From assembly GCA_009801015.1 (NCBI GenBank), contig VHZZ01000100.1, positions 265,002-317,661 on the forward strand: DNA of 52,660 nucleotides, written 5' to 3'. Under the pieces are notes generated by a model. That model saw only the letters and a program-made list of their open reading frames with translations. It searched no databases and was not told where the DNA came from. Below, in pieces: positions 11,001-19,125 of this stretch. This DNA comes from Silene noctiflora. Lineage: Eukaryota > Streptophyta > Magnoliopsida > Caryophyllales > Caryophyllaceae. Position numbers and translations under genes: made by a program. How positions within the stretch are numbered: the stretch's first letter is position 1; every line of letters starts with the position of its first letter.

Positions 11001-12514
11001 ACACACATCCATAATAATAACCTCAACAAACTACGGGGTTTGGATGTACGCAATATTACCTTTATGTTAAGGTACGACCAACCAGGAATCAAGATACACA
11101 TCCATATTACTAACCCCAACAGAGTAAGGGGTTTGGACGTACACAATCTTACCTTTATGTTAAGGTACAACCAAGCAGGAATCAAGATAAATCCATATCC
11201 ACATTACTAACCTCCAAACCAAGTCACTCCACAACATAACCAAATCATCATAACAATAAAATGTCAACCCACTAATCTACTCATTAATAAATCATCATTT
11301 TCAATCACTACCTAAATACTCCATCACAAAAACTATCGTATGTATGCAACCTTACCTTTGTGTTCACATTCGATCAAGCTAGAATCACGATAAATCCACA
11401 TCCACATTAATAACCTCCAAACTAAGTCACTCCCCAATATAATCACATCACAAATATAAAATGACAACCCACTAATCTACTCATTTACCAAATCATCAAT
11501 TTCAATCAACAACAACATCAGAGCCATAGAACCAAAATAATTTGGGCTCGGCTGACATGGATCATCATCTGAAACCGCCCCTGGCATCCAATAGGACTCC
11601 ATAATATATAAATCATCAACAACAACATAAGAGCCTCAGTCCCAAAACAAAATGATTTGAGGTCGGCTGACATGAATCATCGTCTAAAACCCTCCCGGGC
11701 ATCCAATAGGGCTACATAACATACAAATCATCACCTAAAATTTCAATGAGACAAACAAAACAAACAACAAATCACTAACCTGCAAACCATACCTCTCCAC
11801 ATTATACTTAGCAACAGAAACAGCAACATCACTAACATCAACAGCAACAACCTTACCTTCCCCACCCAAAACCCTAGCAATCCCAATAGCAAGAGCACCA
11901 GACCCAGTTCCCAAATCAGCCCAAACCCCACCTTTCCCCAACCCATCCACCCCATTCACCAACCCCTCCACAACATCTACAATTTCCCCGGTTTCGGGCC
12001 GAGGAATCAAAACCCCATCTTCAACACTCAACACCAAATCCCTCCAATGCTCACACCCAACAATATACTGAAAAGGTCTTCTCTTTACCATCCTATCCTC
12101 CCAAAGTTGATACATTGTATCCAAATTCTCCCTCAAGTTAACAACTTTACACTGAACTGTCCCTGATGGTTGGGTTATCATTGATGGGTCCTCGACCGCG
12201 TCATCGAGGAACCATTTGAGCTCCCTGTGGAGTATGGATGAGTCGAAATCGGTAGAAGTTGGTGCAAGTGATGTAATTAGGTGTTTTGCCCATGTTATGA
12301 AGGCTTGAAGGTGTGATGATTGTGTTGAGTAAATTGGTGGTTTTAGAAAGAGGGGTGTTTTGGGTTTATGTAGGGTTTTAGAGGAGATTGGAGGATTGAA
12401 AGATTGTGGTTTGAAAGAGTGGAATTTGTGAAAAAAGGTGGAAATTAATGGAGGTTTTGATGATGTTGATGATAATGGTGAAGGTAATGGGTGCAATAGA
12501 GAGCTTGCTTTCAT
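8021..12514 (-). CDS. HEMK: Plastid PrmC/HemK release-factor glutamine methyltransferase
   Basis: Three exons on the minus strand: 11780-12514, 8266-8511 and 8021-8161, 373 residues. The first ATG is at 12512-12514; upstream in-frame codons contain no ATG before a stop. The first 50-60 residues are rich in Ser, Pro and Lys with almost no acidic residues, like a plastid transit peptide. The domain has FQYIVGCEHW, IPRPETGEIVD, the SAM-binding motif DLGTGSG (200-206) and the catalytic NPPY motif (272-275) that places the substrate glutamine. PrmC methylates the glutamine of the GGQ motif of peptide-chain release factors, here presumably the plastid ones. Exon 1 lies 3.3 kb from exon 2 across an intron expanded by tandem duplication. 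The 3' end faces the defensin-like gene. Confidence 0.93.
9173..9340 (-). repeat. Perfect 84-bp tandem duplication
   Basis: The unit starting ATTCAATCAAAGTGGAATC and ending AAACTAAAAT occurs at 9173-9256 and again, directly adjacent and identical, at 9257-9340. It lies within the left copy of the larger duplication; the right copy has only one diverged unit near 10330. It is therefore a young event, or possibly an assembly artefact. Confidence 0.9.
10992..11215 (-). repeat. Tandem repeat with a unit of about 94 bp
   Basis: AATCAAGATA recurs at 10992, 11087 and 11180 (spacing 95 and 93). Each full unit carries CATCCATA, GGGGTTTGGA(T/C)GTAC and ACCTTTATGTTAAGGTAC. Two complete units and the start of a third are visible. 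It resembles the dispersed SINE-tail motif (GGGGTC/GGATGTACGCA...TTACC) amplified locally. Confidence 0.7.
11512..11712 (-). mobile_element. Two adjacent SINE-like 3' tails
   Basis: On the minus strand two units of about 90 bp, each ending in GTTGTTGTTG, are visible (11512-11600 and 11622-11712). Shared pieces are CAACAACAACAT, AGAGCC, AATGATTTG or AATAATTTGGG, TCGGCTGACATG and GGCATCCAATAGG. A third diverged copy is at 49393-49470. The GTTG-repeat end suits a short retroposon 3' tail. No family name is claimed. Confidence 0.5.
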
Positions 12515-12694
12515 TGGTTTTTGAGCTTGCTTTCCTTGGCGGTGTTCTTGGTTTTGCAAAGTTTGTGTTGGTGATGAAATGGTGAGATTATATTGTTATG
12601 TTCAGTCAATAGTTTACGTTTGCTTTTAAACTGCCGAAAATGTGTAATGGCTTAAGAAATGGTACATTTTTCATGTATCGATAATTGATGAGGC

Positions 12695-12810
12695 GATACA
12701 GATGTCGTTTGTTTAATTGGTAAAGTCATAAGCGGTGGTATTCATGACCTGAGTTTAAATCTCGTTTGCATCAAACTCTCTTTTGTAGCTCCTTTACCCA
12801 CAAAAAAAGG
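12695..12810 (+). mobile_element. tRNA-derived SINE (116 bp)
   Basis: The element is flanked by a 13-bp direct repeat, TAATTGATGAGGC (12682-12694) and TAATTAATGAGGC (12811-12823), with one mismatch. Inside are an A-box-like TTTAATTGGTAAAG and a B-box-like GAGTTTAAATCTC about 35 bp further on, and it ends in an A-rich run. Length and layout match the SINE at 50812. The B box is mutated from GGTTCGANTCC, so it is probably no longer transcribed. Confidence 0.7.
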
Positions 12811-12823
12811 TAATTAATGAGGC

Positions 12824-13370
12824 AAAAACGAATCGATACATACGGAGTATATTGTAGGGTTATACGGAGTATAAATAATTGAGGAGGGCATAAGATATTA
12901 TGTCTTTCTTTTGTATGAAGATATAAGCTTAATGATTTTAAGACAATCAATGAGATGGTGTATTACCTAAATTTTATGGTATGTTCCAATTAATAATCTA
13001 CGTGTTTTTTTATAAGGTGTTTCACCTATTCCGTAATATATTACTCAAAACGATGATTTTTGTGTTAAAAACATTAAAACAAGGTAAGCAAATGATCAAA
13101 CAGAAAAATGTGAAGAGAAAATTTTAATTTATCAGGGTTATTTTCGTAATACCATCAATGAAAATTGAGTTGTGAATTAAGTTATGTAGTTCACACAAAC
13201 AATTATTTTAACTCTATTGTAAAATGAATTTATTAATATGTTATTTTTATATTAGTAAGAGTCGTTGCCCGTTTGCAAAATACTTCTTAAATTGTAAAAC
13301 CGTCTAATCCGAGACGAATTGGTTAGTTAATCCAATACGAGTACAAGTAATCAGAAACATAATCTAAACT
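12824..13370. other. Intergenic region between HEMK and PGR3 promoters
   Basis: This AT-rich stretch between two divergent genes has no ORF of note. TACGGAGTA-type remnants lie near 12840-12870. The promoters of HEMK (minus) and PGR3 (plus) must lie in and around it; no unambiguous TATA box stands out. Confidence 0.4.
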
Positions 13371-13775
13371 CCCCGCCACTTTTCTTCCTCCATTATCTCT
13401 CACTCTAATCTCTAACACTCACACATTTCACTAATTTCCCCAAATTCACCATTAATCTTCTCAACAATTTGCATAAAGTTCATTCCTTTCTTCCAATTTG
13501 CAATTAAGGTTGTTGCTTTTTATCTCTATGTTTCTTCTAATAAAAAATGCCCAAATTATGTATTGCTTTAATTACGTGTTTCTAGTTTAAAATTTAATTT
13601 TTAGATCATAAATTAAGTTGGGTTTGTTTAAATTGTGTTTAAATAACTTAATTCTGATAAAAAAATGCATTTAATTATGTAAATTAATTTCCTTTTTAGA
13701 TGTTTACACTTTACCTCATGTGAGCTTTTTTTTTTTTTACTTACTTCAGATAAGTTTTGTTTTAGTTTGTATCGG

Positions 13776-13926
13776 TAGTGGCGTAATCAGGATTTATAGT
13801 TAGATGGCGGAAAATTGCAGCGGGGGCGAACTAGTACTCTAAGGTAAATTAGGAAAAATATTTTGAAAATTTTCGCTGTTCAGCGGGGGCAAGCGCCCCT
13901 GTTAGCCCTCCTTAGTTCCGCCACCG
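13776..13926 (+). mobile_element. Short hAT-like MITE (151 bp)
   Basis: The left end TAGTGGCGTAATCAGGATT pairs with the right end CTTAGTTCCGCCACCG as inverted repeats. Flanks TGTATCGG and GGTATTGG look like an 8-bp target duplication with two changes, which points to a hAT superfamily origin. It is the same family as the copies near 770, 3381 and 45007. Confidence 0.65.
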
Positions 13927-14389
13927 GGTATTGGACTTGCTTTTGATGTTGGTTTTATCTAATTTTATGAACTGGGTTTGGGTTTGGGTTTTAGCATTGG
14001 TAATTAATCATGTATTGTGGTAATTGAATTGTGCTCTTTCTTGTTCTTTGGTGAATTTGCTTTATTTTATGTTGAATGTTATTGGGAATGATTGATTATT
14101 ATGCTTTATGCACCTCATTGTAGAAATCTATGCGGTAGTCGGATTTTGGGAATTGGGATGTATGGTATTTGGCTATGTTCCGACACTTCACTTTGGTCAC
14201 GTGTTGCAAGTGTTTGACACTTTGACACTTCAGTATTCCATTTTCAATTGAGCCAAAGGGGCTGTATTCTTTGATTGTGGACTATGATTGAATAAAGTTA
14301 ATGGCTTACTAAACTGGCGGCGTTTCTTTTAATTGTGATGTAGTATTATGTGCCGAACTTTTCATTATGGGTCACTCAGAAAAACTCTC

Positions 14390-14485
14390 TGCTGATGTTA
14401 GCACATGGGTAAGGTTGCATACATCTGACCCCTCATACTTTGTCGTTTGCGGAAGCTCTTGAAATATTAGGGTAATGTTGTTGCT
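14390..14485 (+). mobile_element. SINE-like 3' tail (GTAAGGTTGCATACATC type)
   Basis: GGGTAAGGTTGCATACATCT, GACCCCTCATA, GGAAGCTCTTG and GGGTAATGTTGTTGCTG follow in the order seen, inverted, at 9805-9885, 10885-10960 and 49735-49805. It ends in a GTTGTTG-type run. It is a dispersed short retroposon tail without a visible tRNA-like head here. Confidence 0.45.
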
Positions 14486-14989
14486 GTTTTAGAGCTGTAG
14501 GGTTGATCTTAGGATTTCTGCTATTTGCTAAGCCCCGCTAAGGAGTAGGTTAGTGCTGGCTGGAAGTGTCGGACATGCATTCATGTCCAAGTGTCAGACA
14601 ATACTACAATACTATTTCATGAAAAGTTTTCAAATTGTTGTCGAGAAGAAGTGGCGTGTCATAAGTTGTGGGCGGAGGGCGGGGGACATTGTGACACGGT
14701 TACATGTGGCTAGTAAAAAGAGTAGTATCATTGGCTCTTTGCTTTCTGCATCAGTCTTACCTTGATGACTTCTGAATCAGGCTTGAGTATCAGGCGTGTG
14801 CTGTATGTCAACGAACCACACAAGATGGGGCAAATAGTTCTGGCAAACGCTGTAACTTTGCCTATAAGGAATGTGTATGTCCCAATTACTTATTTCTACT
14901 TAAAAGTTCCTTGCTTACAGATGTTATGAATTCATGAGTTATATTCGGATACTTTTGCTGAAATTCATTTGATTTCACCTGCAGAGAAA

Positions 14990-15025
14990 ATGTGGCTAGT
15001 CATATTGAAGCTACAACATCGTTAA
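14990..15025 (+). promoter_or_regulatory. Short upstream ORF in the PGR3 leader
   Basis: An ATG at 14990, five bases after the predicted acceptor, opens an 11-codon frame that stops at 15025, 20 nt before the ATG used for PGR3. If the exon start is right, this uORF lies in the mature leader in a different frame and could lower initiation at 15046. An alternative is that a coding exon lies upstream and 14990 is irrelevant. Confidence 0.35.
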
Positions 15026-15045
15026 ATCTTTGTTGTTCCGTTAAG

Positions 15046-18000
15046 ATGTGTGTTTCTGCTGTAGGAGAAATACATGCTCAACGTGGTAGGATTTTAATTG
15101 TTAGGCCTATCTTAAAATGGAGAAAACATAGAAGGAAACAAGTATCTTGTGGGGCATTAATCGGAAGTTCAGATAAGGTTTTTGTGGTTAATGACATGCC
15201 AAAAAACAACGCTTCTTCTGAAAGGATAATTGAGGTTTTACGGTCAATTTCTGACCCCAACATGGCTTTTGATTACTTCAAATCTATTGCAGATTTACCC
15301 CACACTGTCCATACCACTGAGACTTGTAACTACATGCTTGAGTTTCTAAGGGTGAAAGGGAGGGTAGACGATATGGTCTTTGTGTTTGATATGATGCAGA
15401 AGCAGATAATTAACAGGGATACAACGACATATTTGACAATCTTTAAAGTGTTAGATTTAAGGGGAGGAATAAGGCAGGCTCCTCTTGCTCTCGGTAAAAT
15501 GAAGTCTATTGGGTTCGTTCTGAATGCTTATTCGTATATTGGGTTGATACATCTACTTCTTCAGTCTGGACATTGTAGGGAGGCTTTGGAGGTGTACAGA
15601 AGAATGATCAAAGAAGGACATAAGCCGAGTCTCAAAACATATTCGGCCCTTATGGTTGCATTTGGGAAACGAAGGGATACTGAAACAGTAATGGGGTTAC
15701 TAAAAGAGATGGAAACTTTGGGATTGAGGCCTAATGTTTACACTTTCACCATATGTATACGAGTTCTTGGGAGGGCTGGCAAAATTGACAAGGCATATGA
15801 AATTTTGAAAAGAATGGATGAAGAGGGGTGTGGTCCTGACGTTGTGACTTATACGGTTCTCATTGATTCTCTTTGTGCTGCTGGGAAACTCGATGATGCT
15901 AAGTTGTTGTTTCTGAAAATGAAAGACAGTAGTAATCAAAAACCTGATGAAGTAACTTACATAACTCTGATGGACAGATTTAGTGATTCTGGAGACTTGG
16001 AGTGTGTGCAAGAACTTTGGAGTCAAATGAAAACTGATGGGTATGATGCGGATGTTGTAACTCATACCATTTTCATAAATACGCTTTCAAAACTGGGGAG
16101 ATTTGAAGAAGCGTTTGCCCAATTAGACGTAATGAGAGAACAAGGAATTTTGCCGAACATTCATACATACAACACTGTGATTGGCGGTCTATTGAGAGCA
16201 AATAGGCTGGATGAAGCACTAAATCTCTTTGAGAACTTGAGCTCTCTTGGCGTTGAGCCGACTGCGTATACCTATACTCTATTCATAGACTACTTTGGGA
16301 AATCGGGAAAATCAAATAAAGCCTTGCAAATGTTTGAAAACATGAAGGCTAAGGGAATTGTACCGAATGTTGCTGCTTGCAATGCTTCCTTGTATAGTCT
16401 TGCTGAGGCTGGGAGGCTTAAGGAGGCTAAAATAGTTTTTAATGGACTCCGAAAGAGCGGAATGGTTCCCGATTCTATAACATATAACATGATGATGAAG
16501 TGCTATAGTAAGGCAGGTAAGGTGGATGATGCTGTAAAGTTAATTACAAAGATGATTGAAGTTGGGTGCGACCTTGATGTGCCTGTGGTGAACTCCGTGA
16601 TTGATATGCTCTACAAAGTTGATAGAGTCGATGAGGCATGGGAAATGTATTGGAGAATTATTGATCTTAAGCTTTCTCCCTCAGTTGTAACCTACAACAC
16701 ACTATTATCGGGATTGAGAAAAGAAGGTAGAGTCCAAGAGGCGGTTAATTTCTTCACTGCTATGATTAAAAATGGCTGTCATCCAAACACAATTACATTC
16801 AACACACTTCTTGATTGTCTCTCCAAAAACGGTGAGGTTACATACGCGATGGAGTTTTTTCTCAAAATGAGACAAATGAATTGCTTCCCAGATGTGGTGA
16901 CGTATAATACTCTCATTCAAGGTCTAATTGCAGAGAAGAGAGCTAGTGATGCATTTTTAGTGTTCCACTATATGAGGAAAATGCTCTATCCTGATTCCAT
17001 CACTATATGTACTCTTGTTCCTGGTCTAGTTGAAAATTCTAGGGATGAGGATGCTGTGAGTATCATCAGGGTTTTTGTATCTCAATGTAGAGATCATGTT
17101 GATCGACGATTTTGGGAGAATTTGATGAGTGCGGTTATTGTTCAGGCCAACATTGATAAATCTATGACACTAGCAGAGAAATTGATATCTACTGAAGTAT
17201 GCCAAGATGACTCATTTTTGCTTCCCCTTTTCAAGGTTTTATCCAAACGAAGACGGTCACTTGATGCACATAACTTCTTTGTAAAGATCCGAAACTATAA
17301 AATACATGCAACAGTGGACGTCTACAATGTTTTGATATTTGGTCTTCTCGACATCAGTCTCCAGGAAATGGCGTGGAATCTTTTTCAGGAAATGAGAAGT
17401 TCCGGGTGTACACCAGATGTGGCCACATACAACTTGTTACTTAATGCTTTCGGAAAATCAAGAAAAATCAAACTTGTACTTGATCTATACAAAGAAATGC
17501 AGGTCCGAGGTTGCACTCCTAGCACAAAAACTCATAATATCGTTATATCTAGCCTTGTAAAGTCTGATCGTGTTGACGAGGCTATTGATATATTCTATAG
17601 TCTTGTTAGTGGAGGTTTTTCAGCTACGCCTTTTACATATGGACCATTGATGGATAGTCTATCAAAGTCCGGAAGACTAGAGGAAGCAAAGCGGCTTTTT
17701 GATGAGATGATCGATTATGGATGTTACCCTAATTGTGCTATTTATAATATTCTGATTAACGGGTATGGCAAATCGGGGGATCTAGAAATGGCTTGCAGTT
17801 TGTTTCAAAGGATGGTTAAGGAAGGAATCCGACCCGACCTGAAATCATACTCTATTCTCATTGACTGCCTGTTAATACTAGGAAAGCTTGATGAAGCTTT
17901 GGACTATTTTGAGGAAATAAAACGACAAGGTCTTGATCCTGATTTAATTTGTTACAACTTTATAATCAACGGCCTGGGAAGAGCCGGAAGGGTGAAAGAT

Positions 18001-18381
18001 GCACTCTCTCTATTTGATGAGATGAGGGAACGAAGGGTTTATCCGGACTTGTATACATACAATAGCTTGATATTACATCTAGGGATTGCGGGGAGGATGG
18101 TGGAGGCTGGAGAGTTATACGAGGAGCTTTTAGCCAAGGGCTTGCAGCCTAATGTGTTCACTTATAACTCTCTCATTCGAGGGTATGGAGTTGCTGGAGA
18201 TCCTGAACGTGCGTATGATGTGTATCAGAGGATGATGGTTGGTGGTTGTAGCCCTAATATGGGCACTGTTGCCCAGCTTCCTAATCTTTCCGCCTCTCAA
18301 GATATAGTATCCCAAGAGTTCGATTCTGGAGCGTCACTGGATATCGAACCAGGTAGTCAGGTACCATACACCACTGATTAA
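15046..18381 (+). CDS. PGR3: PGR3 chloroplast pentatricopeptide-repeat protein
   Basis: A single coding exon of 1111 residues made almost entirely of about 27 P-type PPR units, each with the pattern VTYNTLI...G...EA..LF..M...G..PN. The whole sequence tracks Arabidopsis PGR3 (about 1112 residues), including the N-terminal VHTTETCNYML block and the ending PNVFTYNSLIRGY...GGCSPN. PGR3 acts in the chloroplast, binding the petL operon RNA and aiding translation of petL and ndh transcripts, so it supports the cytochrome b6f and NDH complexes and cyclic electron flow. The start at 15046 is the first ATG in frame. The frame is open upstream to 14962 without an ATG, and homology (CSVKMC) seems to begin before the chosen Met, so a short upstream exon may supply the true N-terminus of the transit peptide. 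Confidence 0.95.
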   Translation: MCVSAVGEIHAQRGRILIVRPILKWRKHRRKQVSCGALIGSSDKVFVVNDMPKNNASSERIIEVLRSISDPNMAFDYFKSIADLPHTVHTTETCNYMLEFLRVKGRVDDMVFVFDMMQKQIINRDTTTYLTIFKVLDLRGGIRQAPLALGKMKSIGFVLNAYSYIGLIHLLLQSGHCREALEVYRRMIKEGHKPSLKTYSALMVAFGKRRDTETVMGLLKEMETLGLRPNVYTFTICIRVLGRAGKIDKAYEILKRMDEEGCGPDVVTYTVLIDSLCAAGKLDDAKLLFLKMKDSSNQKPDEVTYITLMDRFSDSGDLECVQELWSQMKTDGYDADVVTHTIFINTLSKLGRFEEAFAQLDVMREQGILPNIHTYNTVIGGLLRANRLDEALNLFENLSSLGVEPTAYTYTLFIDYFGKSGKSNKALQMFENMKAKGIVPNVAACNASLYSLAEAGRLKEAKIVFNGLRKSGMVPDSITYNMMMKCYSKAGKVDDAVKLITKMIEVGCDLDVPVVNSVIDMLYKVDRVDEAWEMYWRIIDLKLSPSVVTYNTLLSGLRKEGRVQEAVNFFTAMIKNGCHPNTITFNTLLDCLSKNGEVTYAMEFFLKMRQMNCFPDVVTYNTLIQGLIAEKRASDAFLVFHYMRKMLYPDSITICTLVPGLVENSRDEDAVSIIRVFVSQCRDHVDRRFWENLMSAVIVQANIDKSMTLAEKLISTEVCQDDSFLLPLFKVLSKRRRSLDAHNFFVKIRNYKIHATVDVYNVLIFGLLDISLQEMAWNLFQEMRSSGCTPDVATYNLLLNAFGKSRKIKLVLDLYKEMQVRGCTPSTKTHNIVISSLVKSDRVDEAIDIFYSLVSGGFSATPFTYGPLMDSLSKSGRLEEAKRLFDEMIDYGCYPNCAIYNILINGYGKSGDLEMACSLFQRMVKEGIRPDLKSYSILIDCLLILGKLDEALDYFEEIKRQGLDPDLICYNFIINGLGRAGRVKDALSLFDEMRERRVYPDLYTYNSLILHLGIAGRMVEAGELYEELLAKGLQPNVFTYNSLIRGYGVAGDPERAYDVYQRMMVGGCSPNMGTVAQLPNLSASQDIVSQEFDSGASLDIEPGSQVPYTTD

Positions 18382-19125
18382 TCTAATGTGCTTCACTGAG
18401 AGAAACAAACCCCTGTGATGGATACATAGATATTTGTTTATAGGCAAATTCTCATTTAAGACGGATATATCCGTCAAAGTGTAAAACAAGGATTTTGCAG
18501 TGAATCCTTTGAATGTTTGATAGAAAAAAACCTCCCATATGATTAGTGAATGAGTACGAACAAGGATTTGATGTCAACTTTCAAACAAAGAACAGTGTTC
18601 GAGAAATCTTCAACACAAGAAACAAATATTCTGCATTTTGCATTAATCTACAGCATCTCCGACAAATAGTACTCGGTATCTGTCCTGTTATTTCGCGTTC
18701 AACTGATACATGACATGATCCTGAGATGACATATCAGGCAAAAACGTACCACATAATACATCGAAATATTTTAGACTTGTTAAGTTGTTTTCGAAAGAAT
18801 TCATGAAATCTAGCAAATTGACACCGGATGAGAAACTTCCTCAGAGTTAAAAATTGTCACAATTCATTGGTGCTAACCATATACAACAGCATTGACCATT
18901 AGCAGTGTCATCTATCAATTAAGATGCACCCGATTACAATCGAGAAGTGTTTTTGCCCATGAAAGCTCCAAAAAAGAAACATCTAATAGAACTACAAAAG
19001 GTAAAATAGCACAAGAGTCGCCTCGGTTTACAACTGTTCTGTTGACGTCAAGACATCTGACATCCCGTTCAGAGTGCTAAGCTCCGCATTCTTGAAATTG
19101 AATCAGCTTGGGTAAATTGTAATAA
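18382..19125. other. Intergenic region between converging PGR3 and RRA
   Basis: This contains the 3' UTRs of two converging genes. A palindromic motif TAAGACGGATATATCCGTC at 18458-18476 is a remnant of a dispersed inverted-repeat element. No gene is seen; the 62-codon plus-strand frame at 18892 is random-looking. Confidence 0.5.

Larger units (their letters stand above)
8842..11290 (-). repeat. Tandem segmental duplication (about 1.2 kb x 2) in HEMK intron 1
   Basis: Sequence from TTCAAATCATGTCACTAC (8841) recurs at about 10066 and the two stretches run parallel for over 1 kb: shared landmarks are GACTCAAGATTATACTCATT, CTACTATCAGATCATAATG, GGCCATTAAGCCTCAA, and GTAAGGGGG(C/T)CGG. The offset is about 1,225 bp. 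Roughly 85-90 percent identity by eye means the event is not recent. A partial third copy of the end module (TCCAAACTAAGTCACTCC) follows near 11410. Confidence 0.75.
13509..14984 (+). other. Putative 5'-UTR intron of PGR3
   Basis: GCAATTAAG|GTTGTTGC at 13509 is a plausible donor and TTTCACCTGCAG ending at 14984 a good acceptor immediately before the PGR3 frame. The interval holds a complete small hAT-like MITE (13776-13926), a SINE-like tail (14390-14485) and TCCGACACTT-type repeats near 14175-14240 and 14565-14605. Its small open frames have no coding character. The leader exon is inferred only. Confidence 0.4.

Noticed and set aside
10647..11210. 187-codon plus-strand ORF in the HEMK intron
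   Set aside because: Antisense to HEMK, made of the tandem repeats there; the repeat period is not constant in codons and no domain is visible.
12515..12559. N-terminal extension of HEMK to 12559
   Set aside because: Its first codon is TTG. The first ATG in frame is at 12512-12514, which also gives a sensible transit peptide.
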